A stretch of DNA of 64,000 nt from Chrysoperla carnea (taxonomy: Eukaryota; Arthropoda; Insecta; Neuroptera; Chrysopidae). The position numbers were made by a program, and so were the translations under genes. Within the stretch, counting starts at the first letter, position 1; each line of letters starts with the position of its first letter. Below are positions 1-12,184 of this stretch, piece after piece. The notes beneath the pieces were generated by a model, which was not told where the DNA came from, ran no database searches, and worked only from the letters and a program-made list of their open reading frames with translations. The stretch lies in contig NC_058339.1 in assembly GCF_905475395.1 (NCBI RefSeq), positions 22,514,001-22,578,000 on the forward strand, read 5' to 3'.

Positions 1-505
1 AGGAATATAATACAATCATCATATATTTAATTACATACAACTTTACGTTTTTATTGTTACAATTATAAATTTTTTGTTTATTTTGGGAAAATAAAAATTT
101 ACAGATAACTTTTATATAGCTTTGCAGATCTTTTGTAAAGAAAAGTAATCAAAAATGTATGCAGTAAATTGTAATAACAATTAGTAACAGAACTGTCTAT
201 ATGGTGCTATGATAAGTACATAGATAAAGTAAAGCTCCAAGCATAATACTGTTAAGAAGTTACTTGATACACTAATGAAACTAAGGAAACGATTAAATGT
301 TATTCTATTTAATTAATGGAACAAGTTCTGTTTTCGATAGGTTCAAAACAACACTAATCAACCTATATATTAGCAGAAAATTCGGGGAAATGCTTTGATC
401 GCATACATTCGAATTTACATCAACCAAATAATTATACAAGAGTTTGTAATTAGTCTAACTTACTAGTTTGTAATTACTCTAACTTCTAGTTAATCGAAGA
501 ATTAT

Positions 506-792
506 ATGGAATTCTTTAAAATTATAGGGAATTTCTATCTTTGTAACCTTAAAGTTTCACAAGAAGTAAATTACCTACATACCATTGCCTTTTATAAAAA
601 AGGAAATTTTTATAGCTTTTCAGAAGTACAAAAACCTGCTGATCCATATGGTGGTGATGATTGTGTTATACTTCAAAACATGGGAAATTAAGTTGTTTTG
701 AAAACGATTTTGATTCCCAACAAAACGATATTATATTTCTTGCATATAAGCTGCGTACAAAAGAATTGAAGGTTAAGACTAAAGAATTTTAA
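506..792 (+). pseudogene. C-type lectin domain relic (frameshifted, internally deleted)
   Basis: A 61-residue open frame (506-691) contains features of an insect C-type lectin carbohydrate-recognition domain. There is an early GNFYL segment (from about 528), like the usual G-x-x-Y-Y strand. Later comes a KKGNFYSF strand, then a P-x-D-P-x-GGDDCV-x-L block, the characteristic calcium/carbohydrate loop plus conserved Cys, followed by MGN. The frame stops at 689-691. In another frame, 700-792 reads END-F-D-S-QQND-IIFLAY, which resembles the terminal W-N-D-x-x-C...FIC motif with both cysteines replaced. The usual roughly 60 residues between the first strand and the KKGNFY segment are missing. A possible splice acceptor (TATAG) lies at 523-527. 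These family assignments are inference from motif order. Deletion, frameshift and lost cysteines suggest a decayed copy, but a terminal exon of a very divergent lectin is not excluded. Confidence 0.45.
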
Positions 793-3700
793 ATTCATTT
801 TTTTAATTTAGAACAACTTGATATTTCTTTCTAGAGTGCAAGCTAGCTTTTACAGTACCTCGAAGGTAAATATAAAAGTCCAAACGTCTGAAAATTTCCT
901 CTTTTTTTCAGTTTTTTAGTTACCCTTCAATATTTATCAACTCATCGAAATGAATTCTTTATGCATCCCTCATATAAATAAAAGTGATTCACTGCAAAGT
1001 TATATTAATCTGTTTGTTTCGATTTTGAAAATTGGTAGTAATATTTAGCTAAGGTTCAATAAAATCAACAATATAGACTCCTTAGTACAATATTTAATGC
1101 TATTTAATATTAGTATGAATAGTTATGGTGTCGTGAATAAAAATTCCAACACGTTATTAAAATTTTATTACTTCTGTAATAGTTGAAGAATATTTTTATT
1201 GGATAATTTAACGATCATCGTTTCCGATATGATGTCACACTTTCTTTTTTTAAATTTAATAATGTTTGTATATCTACGGACCTCAGATTATGTCTCTGCG
1301 TGTATATTATATATCTACGCTAATAGTTTGAGTACGGTGTGATTATTGACTAATGTTTGATTGTGTTATTAGAGCAGGGATATAATCTTAATAATTAAAT
1401 TCATTGTAATTAATTTCACAAAATTTTATTCGAATACTCGGTAATCCCACATCTTGGTTTCTTATCATTCTTTATCGACCGAATTGCACAAGTGGTATAA
1501 AATAGTACTGATCATAATATTCTCATGTATTATGTTTTTGTTTTTGTTTTTTAATTTTTCAAGGTTGTACATTATTTTGATTTACGAAATTGATTGTAAT
1601 ACAATATGGGTTCTATCTTTAAAATAATATGCATTGATATAAAGGTACAGAAAAAATGCTTTGAAGTTATTATTATTTCATCATTTTAACTGCTAAACAT
1701 AAAAGAGAATACAAAAAAGTATGTAGTACAAAAACTTAAATAAAACGATTGGATTTATGTACAAAAGATATTTGATATCAAAAGTTCTGAATAAATGTTA
1801 CAAAAGATAACTTATTTTTGCTCTGTGTAAATATGTATGATGTCTACAATATTTTTTTTACCATACCTGCATAAATTTGTGGATTATTTTTGATCGTATT
1901 TGATTGTAACATATGTACTAACTTGCATTTACCCTATGTTGGTACTTTTTTTCTTATGATTTTGACACTTATTTCAAAAAAACATTAGCATTTTAAAGAA
2001 AAATGTTATTTTACAAAGCATAAATTGCAAGATAAGTAATAATGAAATTATAAAAAATAGAATTGCTATGATTGTGTTTTCATACACACAAACACAATAA
2101 GTAAGCGCTGACAAGTCAATTTTTGTATTATTTGACCCACAGGATCGACTTTAGAATCGATATATACTTAACCGTTCTTTGAAGTTAGTATTAATATTTG
2201 GAGATAATATTAAGATAAGATAATTTCTGTATTTAGACCAAAGTCCTTACAGTAATTGGTACAATGCTGTAAATTTTTTGAGTCGACTTATAAGATAGAA
2301 AACTTTTGATCCCGTATAGTGGACGCCAATATGTGTGCAAATTTTCACGTCAATCAGTCATTTATAAGCTTGGGAAAATTACTCAGAAAGATTCCGTTAC
2401 ATCAATACATACAAATATGGTAAGCATATAAAAGCGTGTTAAAAACAACATGTCTTTGGGGAGGTCAGTTTCATTAATATTCCGAGATCGCTTGCAGAAA
2501 TTGAATATTAAACACGGAGGTTTTCTGATTCAAAAGTTCTTGTTTTTAACAATTAAATAATCTATAAGTATATTAAATCATTGAATTAGGAGTCTAATGT
2601 GTAGAGTGAGTATATAAATGTAGCGTCTAGACAAACTTATAAACACAAAATATACACAATTATTATGGTAACTTAAATATTTATAGCTCATTATTTAAGC
2701 GTGTATAGTTATAATAATAAAGTATATTAATATCATTCATCATGCTACTATATACATCCTTTCAAAACATAAATTTTAGATTCATTATTAAACGTCTGAA
2801 GACTTTTACGACAGCGACAACTAGAAATGTAAAAAGCTCGTAGTGCAGGAGCTGCGTTAGCTAAGCGAATTTCCTCGAGAGATTTAAAAATTAACATATT
2901 TTTCTTAATAAAATCGAATGTTGCATTTTTAGTTTTTCAAGATTTTTTATTTCGAAAACTATGCATCCAGTGAAAAAATCACAAGGGTACTTTTTTTATT
3001 AAAACTGATAAAAAAAACACAAATATTTTTTATTTTGAAAAAATTTAAAATTTTATACTTTTCGCACCTCCCCACCCCTTGTTTATCTGTCGATTTTTTT
3101 CATAAACGAACTTCACCTTTCCAATACCAAAACACTCCTTTATACCAAATTTTATCAAATCGAACTTAAATTGCGACCGCTAGAGAGTTTACAGACACGT
3201 AAACGTACATATATTAAGTAGGATCGATGAACAAAAGCAATAGCCTCATTTCCTTTGGTAATTCCTTAATATTAATATTGTAATTGAACTTTTAAAGTTA
3301 TTATAAAATGCCATAAATAAATCAAATATTATACCGACACCGCCTGAAAATGATATATTTATATTAAAAATGCTAATGAAATTTGTGTAGCGATACAGTT
3401 ACCATTTATGTTTAGGCTTAGTAAAAAAATGACTATAAGCTCTAAGACTTTTTAAAAGCTTCACTTCCAATGTAAAATACACAGAGTTAGTTGTTTTGCT
3501 TGATTAAATTATACCCTAGACTAGCCCTCAGTTTCTGACATAATAATTATTGGACAAAATTAGCTTACTACAGAACATATTATCGAAAGAAAAGTTGCCG
3601 ATACGAGTTTGTAGTAAAGGAAAATAAAGAAAAAGTTGTTTCTTGCAAAAAGAAACAAATTTTGGCTTTACTGTTTCATTTATTTACTGCTTGATCATAT

Positions 3701-4476
3701 AGCACAACAGTGCGTTAGCGTAGATAAGTAAAATGGAAAATTGAAAGGGTAATGTATGATGATGAATGTTGATGTATATGTGAAATGTCAATGTTTTTGT
3801 TGTGACTATATATACAGGACATAAAATAGCCCTTTTTCACACCCTTATATCTCAGAAACTACTTGAGCTATAATGTTGAAACTTTCAACTTAAGTAGATA
3901 TATACCCTGGGACGCCGTAAATCAAAGCTCACGTTCACGGCTCTCATCGTTTCCGAGCAATAACGCGTCAAAAAACGGCCACGCCCCGAAATTTTGTCAC
4001 TCACTCATATAAATTCACAGCAAAACTGAGAAATGGTATAAAGATGCGGTTTTCATTAAAATAAATTAGAGAAAAATCATACCCCAGAAAAAATACCAAA
4101 TATCAAAATTTTTAACGGGAAATGGGAAATTTCGCTAATTAAAGGTGCATTTTTAGCCCTATTAAAAATACATGGTAAAATATGAACCAATCAGAAGGCT
4201 AGTTTTTTTTCCTATACAATTTGTATGGGAAAACTAAAATACGCTTAAAAATTTGTTATTTATATAATTTTAATTAAATATTGATTAAATTTGAATAAAT
4301 ATTAAATAAATATTCAAAAATTAATTGTGTATTTCAATATTTCCAACTTAAAATATTATAAAAATTAAATAAAATAATAAGACCCTATGAAATTCAAAGT
4401 ACCATGTAGAAAACATATTAAAATTATTATGTTACATTAATTAGGAAAATTTTAATTTGCTTTTATAACAAAAACT
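793..4476. other. Gene-free AT-rich interval
   Basis: No convincing exon on either strand. It is mostly unique AT-rich sequence. About 3820-4020 contains text in the style of a dispersed element (moderate GC, phrases about 'TCTCAGAAACTAC' type), but I found no second copy of it in the window. Confidence 0.5.
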
Positions 4477-4740
4477 GTAAGAGATAGAACAAAAGTTTAA
4501 ATGCAAAAAATGTTCCTTGCATAAAATTAAACAATTCTGTATGAAAAATTTTGTTGTAAAGGTAATTGTTTTCCCGTGAAAAGCAAATAAAGTAAAAAAT
4601 TAAATTGCAATTTTCGAAAAAACGGTAAGAGATAGAACAAAAGTTTAAATGTAAAAAATGTTCCTTACATAAAAATAAACAACTTTTGTTTGAAACATTT
4701 TTTCGAAAAAACAATCATTTTCCCTCGAGAAAGTAAATAA
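4477..4740 (+). repeat. Tandem pair of family-A repeat fragments (period about 148 bp)
   Basis: The phrase GTAAGAGATAGAACAAAAG occurs at 4477 and again at 4625, each followed by matching sequence including AAAAATGTTCCTT and AAATAAACAA-like text. The same text forms the middle of dispersed repeat family A found elsewhere in this window (for example 28361-28852). This is therefore a local duplication of an internal fragment of that family. It has no coding content; the small open frame on the minus strand here is a by-product of the repeat. Confidence 0.6.
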
Positions 4741-5295
4741 CCACTCCTGTTTTTTTCGTTAATGCAAAATCCAACTATTTTTGTCCTTAAATTTAAAAAA
4801 AGTATAAATATAATTTCACAAGAAGTTTTAAACCATTTTGCTTATTTGTCTTGTAGTGTTTACTACTAATTGTTGCAATGACAACGAATTTTATTTTCTT
4901 AAAAACAATGGTATTGTTATGTTCAACAATAAATAATCTTGCAACCCAATTTTGAAGCCGACACCCTCAATCGATTACGTTGAAATTTTGTAAGCACGCT
5001 GACTTTGAATTTTTATGGTTGACTTGATCGAATTTTCTCGTTGCTTCCGCCATATTTTGTTAAATGGGGGGAGGGGGGGGGGAATCTTATTACTCAATTT
5101 TAAAGCAGATATCTTCAACCGATTGAGTTGAAATTTTGTATACACGTTTAGATTTGATAACAAAACATGGTAAGGTTAGTGGCGTTATTATTTTTCCATC
5201 ACTTCCACTATAATTGATTTATCTATAAATGATTGAGCTATACCGATTCTAAGGGACTTCTAAATTATAGAAAGATGCGATTTTGGACATTCGAC
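4741..5295. other. Gene-free; degenerate duplicated block with a G-rich run
   Basis: A phrase of the form ATCGATT-x-x-GTTGAAATTTTGTA recurs around 4970-4990 and 5115-5140, so this looks like a degenerate tandem pair of a repeat unit. A G-rich run (mostly G) lies at 5066-5082. No gene is visible. Confidence 0.45.
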
Positions 5296-6420
5296 AGAGA
5301 CTTGCTTGAATTGAGGGTCAACCCATGCGCAGTACTATTACATGTAATCCTCGTGTGCGCACTAGCAATTTTTAAGGCCTACATGTGCGCAGTAACAAAA
5401 TATAAATTTAGCGTATGCGCAGTTGCAAGATTCAGGATGAATGCATTCGCACAACTATAATTATTGATTAATCTGTGGGCACTTCCCGGATATAATACCC
5501 AAATATGCGCACTAACAAAATATAAAGTCCCTGTATGCGCAGTTGTGATATTCAGGATCATCCCATGCGCAGTACTATTACATCTAATCCACATGTGCGC
5601 ACTAGCAATATATAAGGCCTACATATGCGCAGTAGCAAAATATTAACTAAGCTAATGCCAGTTCTAAGATTCAGGTAAAATGCATGCGCAGAACTATCAT
5701 TTGTGATTAATTTATGCGCATTTTCAATATTTAAGGACCAAATATGCCCATTTACAAAATATAGGGTTCCCGTTTGCGCAGTTGTAATATTTAGAATCAA
5801 CCCATGCGCATTACCATTTCATGTAATCCACATGCGTGTACTAGCCATATTTGAGGCCTACATGTGCGCAGTAACAAAATATAAATTTAGCGTATGCGCA
5901 GTTGCAAGATTCAGGATAAATGCATGCGCACAACTATAATTATTGATTAATCTGTGCGTACTTCCCGGATATAATACCCAAATATGCGCACTAACAAAAT
6001 ATAAAGTCCCTGTATACGCAGTTGTAATATTCAGGATCAACCCATGCGCAGTACTATTACATCTAATCCACATGTGCGCACTAGCAATATATAAGGCCTA
6101 CATATGCGCAGTAGCAAAATATTAACTAAGCTAATGCGCAGTTCTAAGATTCAGGTAAAATGCATGCGCAGAACTATAATTTGAGATTAATTTATGCGCA
6201 TTTTCAATATTTAAGAACCAAATATGCCCATTTGCGCAATACCAATATATAACACCCAAATATGCGCACTTACAAAATATAAGGCCCCTGTATGAGCCGT
6301 TGTAATATTCAGGATCAATTCATGTGCAGAACTATCATATGAAATCAAGCTGTGCGTATTACCCATAAATAAGGCCTAAATATTTGCAGTTACATAATAT
6401 TTGTCTGTCCGTTTGCACAT
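5296..6420. repeat. 30-bp minisatellite with 120/240/479-bp higher-order structure
   Basis: About 37 head-to-tail units of almost exactly 30 bp, each opening with TGCGCA or a close variant (for example at 5326, 5356, 5386, 5416). Units differ from each other but repeat in order. Every fourth unit is similar, every eighth is closer (the CCCATGCGC unit is at 5322, 5562, 5801 and 6041), and the 16-unit block from about 5375 recurs nearly unchanged about 479 bp on, at about 5853. One unit is 29 bp long, which explains 479 rather than 480. Because 30 is a multiple of 3, several frames stay open and give spurious short proteins with Cys-Ala-Val every ten residues. The last units decay into the TGTCTGTCCG text of a family-A repeat. 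Confidence 0.95.
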
Positions 6421-6740
6421 CTGTCTGCCAACACTATAACTCAAAAACGAAAAGAGATATTAAGATGAAATTTTTAATGCGTACTCAGGACGTAAAAAGT
6501 GAGGTCAAGTTCGTAAATTAACATTATACGTCAATTGATTTCTAGGTCTGTGGAACCCATCTTGTAAACCGTTAGAGACATAACAAAAATTTTAATGTAA
6601 AAAATATTCCTTATAAAGAAATAACCAACTTTTGCATAAAACATTTTTTCGAAAACATGACTGTTTACCCATGAGGACGCAAATTAGGCGTAAATTATAT
6701 AGAATGTATTATAAAATAATCAATATCAGTTATATGAAAA
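6401..6740 (+). repeat. Dispersed repeat family A, partial copy A1
   Basis: Shares with the copies at 28361 and 38109 the ordered phrases AACTCAAAAACGAAAAGAGA, a block reading AGGACGTAAAAAGTGAGGTC, CCCATCTTGTAAACCGTTAG and AAACATTTTTTCG. It has no visible reading frame. The usual 5' part of the family (TATACCATGTATATGAAATA) is missing; the minisatellite stands in its place. Confidence 0.7.
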
Positions 6741-6916
6741 TCAAATTTTCCTTATAATATTTATAAATAACACAATTTTGATGACATCTTGTTCGGCATA
6801 TTTCTTGACGTACGAGGCTCAGTATTCAACAGTAATTCAATGTATGCATAATGGTGAGTTAAAATTGTTACAAACACTTTCAACTTAAATACTATTGCCT
6901 GGCAAAAAGAAGTGAT

Positions 6917-7858
6917 ATCCCACCAAAAACATAAATGTGTAAAAAGGCGTAGATGAATTCCAATAAACTCAATTACGTCAGCCCAAAAAAGTTGTGAAAT
7001 CCCGTAGAGAAAAAAATTCTTCGAAAAAAAATTATAAAAATGGCATAAATTTATTGCGTAACTTTTCCGTAAAGAAACATTAAAGTATTACATTAGCAAC
7101 TTTTCGGTGACTTCATACCTACACGCACCTGTATAGGAGAACAAAAGATAATCGTTAACCCCCTACTATCTCCCTCCTCCCCTCTAATGTTATGACGTAA
7201 TAATTTTTTCACAACTTTTATGAAACATCAAAATTTAAATTTAAACAATCAAAGGCCTAATTTTTTTTACTAAAGTAAGAAAATTATTGGTTTAAATTTC
7301 TTGTCAAGTTTCTCCTTAGTACGTATTTATTTAATATTTTAGTTCGCAAGTTTTTTATTTTTAGATTCGTTTTTATATTCCGAAAACTTGCGAAGTAAAA
7401 TATTAAATAAATACGTACTAAGGAGAAACTTGACAAGAAATTTAAACCAATAATTTTCTTACTTTAGTAAAAAAAATTAGGCCTTTGTTAAGTAGGTGCT
7501 TGACTTTAATCTAAAGAATACTTTGATTGTTTAAATTTAAATTTTGATGTTTCATAAAAGTTGTGAAAAAATTATTACGTCATAACATTAGAGGGGAGGA
7601 GGGAGATAGTAGGGGGTTAACGATTATCTTTTGTTCTCCTATACAGGTGCGTGTAGGTATGAAGTCACCGAAAAGTTGCTAATGTAATACTTTAATGTTT
7701 CTTTACGGAAAAGTTACGCAATAAATTTATGCCATTTTTATAATTTTTTTTCGAAGAATTTTTTTCTCTACGGGATTTCACAACTTTTTTGGGCTGACGT
7801 AATTGAGTTTATTGGAATTCATCTACGCCTTTTTACACATTTATGTTTTTGGTGGGAT
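6917..7858. repeat. 942-bp near-perfect foldback (long inverted repeat)
   Basis: The left arm is 6917-7354 (438 bp) and the right arm 7383-7858 (476 bp), around a 28-bp loop. The arms are reverse complements with very few mismatches over their whole length. The length difference is one 38-bp insertion in the right arm. Arm ends read ATCCCACCAAAAAC and GTTTTTGGTGGGAT. I see no open frame of note and no recognised transposase. Near-identity of the arms points to recent formation, ongoing homogenisation, or a foldback-type mobile element. Transcription would give a hairpin of over 430 base pairs. Confidence 0.93.
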
Positions 7859-9299
7859 TCTTTTCTAATGTATTTGAAATCACTGGTGATTGGTGGCTAT
7901 GTTGTTATGACCATATTTCAGTTGTAAACATCAGTTTAAATGTTGCGGGAGTGGAGTTTGAAAAGATGCACCCTCATGCACTTTCGATCAAAAGAAAACC
8001 ACCCCGATATAATTTTTGTTTATTTTTTGATTGGAAAATTGGAAAGACATATGGTTTCGAATTTTCAACGTAAAACTACGACAATTGTATAAAAATACGT
8101 AAAGTAAGTAAAACTAATCGGATTTTATGTTTTTTTTTTATTATTTCAGATTTGGATATATAATTTGTCCTTTGCGGCTCAAAAGCTTTACTAAGAACAT
8201 TGAAAACTAGTAATTTCTGAGCGTAATTTAAGCCGTCTATCTCGTAACTTACAGTTTGATGTACATAAATCCTCAATTTTTGAACCTTTAAAGGGATTTT
8301 AAAGGTTTCGAGTTAACTTTTGAATCGACATAGATATTAAAATTTTTTTTCATTTGAAATGGAAATATATTTGGAACATAAAGGAAAAGTAAATCTGTTG
8401 TATAAAGGCTCTGTTGGCAATGACACCAGATATATTTCCACCAAAATGAGTAAAAAAAGGTGAAAACTCAGCTTAGTATTCATATCAAATTTTTTTCCCA
8501 TTTTATTATTTTTTTCTGTTCTTTGTAATCTTATTTTATTTGCAATAATGAAAATAATAAAATTTTTTTGTCTTTTATATTTCTTTGAAAGAAAGAATAC
8601 AAAAATTTGAATATAAATTAAAAATTTTTACGTATTTTTCAACAAAGTTTTTCATCAGTTTTTCCCAATAAGTATACCCTGAAATAATTATGAGTGATTA
8701 TGAATATATCTTATATTTATATATGAGTTTTTATTCAAAGAATGATATTACTTCTGTTCGAAAATAAACATTTGTTATTAAATAGCTAAAAATTTTGAAT
8801 AATAATTTATTTTCTTTTTTCACGAAAATATTAAATTTTATTGTGGCTTGAGTAAATAAAGCGGGTACCTACCTAATTATTAAGATGTATATATTTGAAA
8901 AATCAAAATTAATACATCCATGGTTTTCTGTCAGCGACTTTTCTATCTAAGAAATTGAGCTATAGTTTTGATCTAATGTTGAAATTTGAAAAATTGCTTC
9001 AAGTATCCATCAATCGACCCTACCCTAAAAAATAATTTTTTAACTAAAAATACTTAACTTTTTTCTAATCAATTAAAAGTTATGCCTGTATGTAGCATAT
9101 TACATCAAAAATAATCGAATAGACCATGATGTAAATATCGTATGCATAATTATAAGTAAACAACAACAATAAGTAATAATTAAAAAAATGTTGCTGTAAT
9201 ATTTCTGTCTAAGGTTTACTTTTCGATAGAAGTTTTCAAACTGTTAAAAAAATCGCATTATTACATTACACATGCGTCAAATGCATAGTATAAAACAAA
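7859..9299. other. No recognisable gene
   Basis: Just right of the foldback is an open frame to 8073 on +, with somewhat higher GC than its surroundings (WW, CC and KRKPPRYNF residues in order), but no family is recognisable and there is no second exon. A strong polypyrimidine-CAG acceptor-like site at about 8131-8149 is followed by a short frame that stops after 14 codons. The rest is AT-rich. Confidence 0.4.
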
Positions 9300-9582
9300 G
9301 TCGCTTCCCACTGCCTGTCCATATGTCCCTATGTATGCTTAGATCTTTAAAACTACGCAACGGATTTTGGTGCGGCTTTTTTACTAGACAGAGTGATTCA
9401 AGAAGACAGTATTTTGTATAATACATGTATAATATATTACAGAAACGCTGATAATTTTAGAGGTTAAAGAAATTGTGAACAAAAGGAGGGTAAATAACGG
9501 CATATGAAGTGAAGGTTATTACACAATAATCTTTGTATTTAAAATTGAAGTTGTCAAGCGAAGTGGGTAGTTCACAGCTAGT
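9300..9582 (+). repeat. CTAGT-ending dispersed repeat (family B2)
   Basis: Contains TATGCTTAGATCTTTAAAA and a block reading CGCAACGGATTTT, and ends AGCGAAGTGGGTAGTTCACAGCTAGT. The first blocks recur at about 31370-31480, and the CTAGT end with a GCGAAGCGGGT-like lead recurs in several other repeats here. The 3' end resembles Helitron-like or short non-autonomous elements of insect genomes, but no autonomous partner is visible, so the class is left open. Confidence 0.5.
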
Positions 9583-10735
9583 TTGTGCATAATTAAGTGT
9601 ATAATCGTTAATTTTTCCTAAGAATTCACATACCTTTCGATGCCCGATTGTCATTCAACGTATATTTTTCCATCCTTTATAAGGGGTGGTTACCACCCCT
9701 TTGGCCAAAACATTACTCGGCATCATAAAACTTTTGTTTTCGCAGCTATAGGAAATAATTTTGAGGTTCAATCTTCGTTACGTGAGTAAAAACCTTTTTC
9801 AGGCTCTGATCGCATGTTTGTATTTTTAGTGATTGGATGATGAATAATCTATTTTCCTTACACATATTAAAAGTCGCAGTATGAATATACTTTTTTAATT
9901 TGATGTGTGATTGATTTATTCAGTTTTCTGAAAATTAAATTCGCTAGTTGACGCAGTTCCTGTTTAAAGTATAATTTATGGTATACAATAAAGTATAGAA
10001 TGAATACATATTTTTTACATCCAAATATTACTTTGAGATTGTTTGAAAGAATATTTTTAATATTATGAATACATAAATCTACCTCTTGATTAAAAATTTT
10101 TTGAGTTAATCTTTGTATTTTTGTGATTTTATTGATTTTCATGAAACAAACATAGAAAAAAACTAATTATTTAAAAGTTTACTCAAAACAAGTGTATCTT
10201 CCTGCAATCTTTACCACCTATAGAAAGCGATACTGGAAATTTCACCCTGTTAGTAATCGGTTGAATCCAAGAATTGAATTGAACACTTTTAAGTATAAAT
10301 AAAATTTAAATATTATAATAAATAGGTATTCTAGTTGTATTGAAAGATTGCAAATTTATTTAATAAAGAAATAGTTTTCCATGCGTAAAGACATAATTTC
10401 CTGATAGAGATTTTCAATCTGTGTCCCATGACATGTTACACAACAAAATTTGTGTTACATAAATGACCAACGATACTAAACATTTTGGAACGAATTAATT
10501 GGAATTGTTAAACTCCTAATACCATACTCTATATACATTTATACTTAAGCAATGTACACGTAAAATTCGTGTGTAGTAACTACAACGAAACGTGTATATA
10601 TCAAAATTCCCGTAGATCAATTTTAAATTACGTGTATTACAGATTATATAATGGGTATTAACTAATAATGCAGTCATTTAAACAGTTTATACAACAAATC
10701 TTTGAAGTTTATTTTACTTTTTTCATAAAAATTCA
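9583..10735. other. Gene-free interval
   Basis: AT-rich. A 91-codon frame on the minus strand (9867-10142) has a Lys/Asn/Ile/Leu-rich composition with no motif, and I take it as chance. Confidence 0.4.
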
Positions 10736-11302
10736 GTCTTTTAGAGAGTCAAATTGGGGATGATAGTTTGTATGAAAATTCGTCATTTTTGAATTAACTG
10801 CTTAACCGATTTTAAAAATTTTTTCATCTATAATAAGATACAATGCAGAGTTTCTGAGATATGGCAATGTTTGGGTCGATTTTAGTCCGCATCTCAAAAA
10901 CTATTCGAGCAGTCATCAAATGCATCCGATTTTTGAACATCTCAAAATTATCTTATATACTGAGTTTTATTGAAATTGGAGATAACAAAAATTTTTCGAT
11001 TTTTTGAAATTTTTTTAAGGGGTACCCCTTTGATAAAATCGAGAAAATCGAAAAAAAATGAAACTCAGTGGATGAGGTAATTTTGTTCCAAAAAGTACAA
11101 AAATTAAGGTCAATTAAATGATGGGACCTATAGAAATTTACAATGTCAGAGCAAAACTTCATTTTCAAAAAATTTAGAGTTCCTCACCAAAAAATTACAA
11201 TCCATAAAATTTTGAACAAAAGAGAAGATAAGTGAGGGCTATAACGAGATAATCTATGTTTTAAAATGTAGAAATTGCCCAGCAAAGCGGGTATCTGCTA
11301 GT
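10736..11302 (+). repeat. Dispersed repeat family D, most complete copy
   Basis: Runs from GATGATAGTTTGTATGAAAA through TTTTAGTCCGCATCTCAAAA, ATACTGAGTTTTAT and AAGGGGTACCCCTTTGATAA to an end reading CAGCAAAGCGGGTATCTGCTAGT. Parts are shared with 47140-47360 and with the block split by the foldback at 53886-53966 and 55590-56392. Its CTAGT terminus links it to the family B repeats. Confidence 0.65.
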
Positions 11303-12184
11303 GAAACACTAAGAATTCCCAATATTGCTGGCTGGCTTATCTTTGAGAGACGTAAAAAACCAAAATTATTGTGGTATTTAAATGTAATGAATTTATTTGG
11401 GAAACATTTCAATTTATAAATATATATATTTCAAAATATCCATTAAAATACAAATTATATTTTGTGAACCAATTAATCTATAGGTAGGTGTTATATAACC
11501 TTGTATGTATTTGAGATATTAATAAAAATGTTTTCATAATATTACATACGTCAAATATAATAAATGATGTTCAAATAACAATTTTTTATTTATTTTTTTG
11601 TTAGTAATAATAATTGTAAATGTTTGTTATTCATGATATTCATACAAGAGCTTTGTATACATTTTACAGATCAATAATGCATATTTAATGGATACATTTT
11701 TGGGGGTAAAGTAATTGATTGATTGATTGAGTGCTATATGTAACATTTTTTGAATCATGCATTGTATATTTGTTAGTTTTTGTGATTGTTACACGATCTA
11801 GGAGGCGATCACGTTATGTATACTAAGCTATGTTTAATAGGCTAGAAAAGCAGAAATACCCTTGGAGAATCATTTATCAACCGTTGCTCACCATTATATT
11901 TAAATATATAGGGTGGTACGTCAGTTGGTTATATTTTAAAGAAGCTTTGATTTCTTGATTGTGGAAATAAGTGGATATGGTGTGTGGACGGATTTGAAGT
12001 GAGTATCTTCAGTTTGAGAAAATTAATAATTTATCGTTTTTACAACTTTAGAAAGTATTGAAAACTTACTTTGAAAACAAGAGCATGTTTTCTAAATACG
12101 AGAAAGTTTACAGTAAATAAAGACTTTATAGTAAATGACGATCTTTCCGCACCAAGTTTAAGAAAATTCCTATTTTCTTACACC
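11303..12184. other. Gene-free interval
   Basis: AT-rich unique sequence with no open frame or repeat I can support. A GTGAGTA donor-like site near 12000 has no credible exon before it. Confidence 0.4.

Noticed and set aside
5066..5082. G-quadruplex at the G-rich run (also short G runs at 28968 and 60330)
   Set aside because: One uninterrupted G-rich run each, without four spaced G tracts; best treated as simple sequence.
5233..6125. Six short frames with Cys-Ala-Val repeated every ten residues
   Set aside because: They result from a 30-bp repeat without stops in several frames, on both strands, and are not a repeat protein. Equivalent frames occur in both directions.
5296..6420. CRISPR-like array
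   Set aside because: Units are contiguous, with no alternating repeat and unique spacers, and the sequence is eukaryotic.
8120..8205. Exon after the acceptor-like TTTTTTTTTATTATTTCAG
   Set aside because: All frames stop within about 15 codons and no donor or partner exon is visible.
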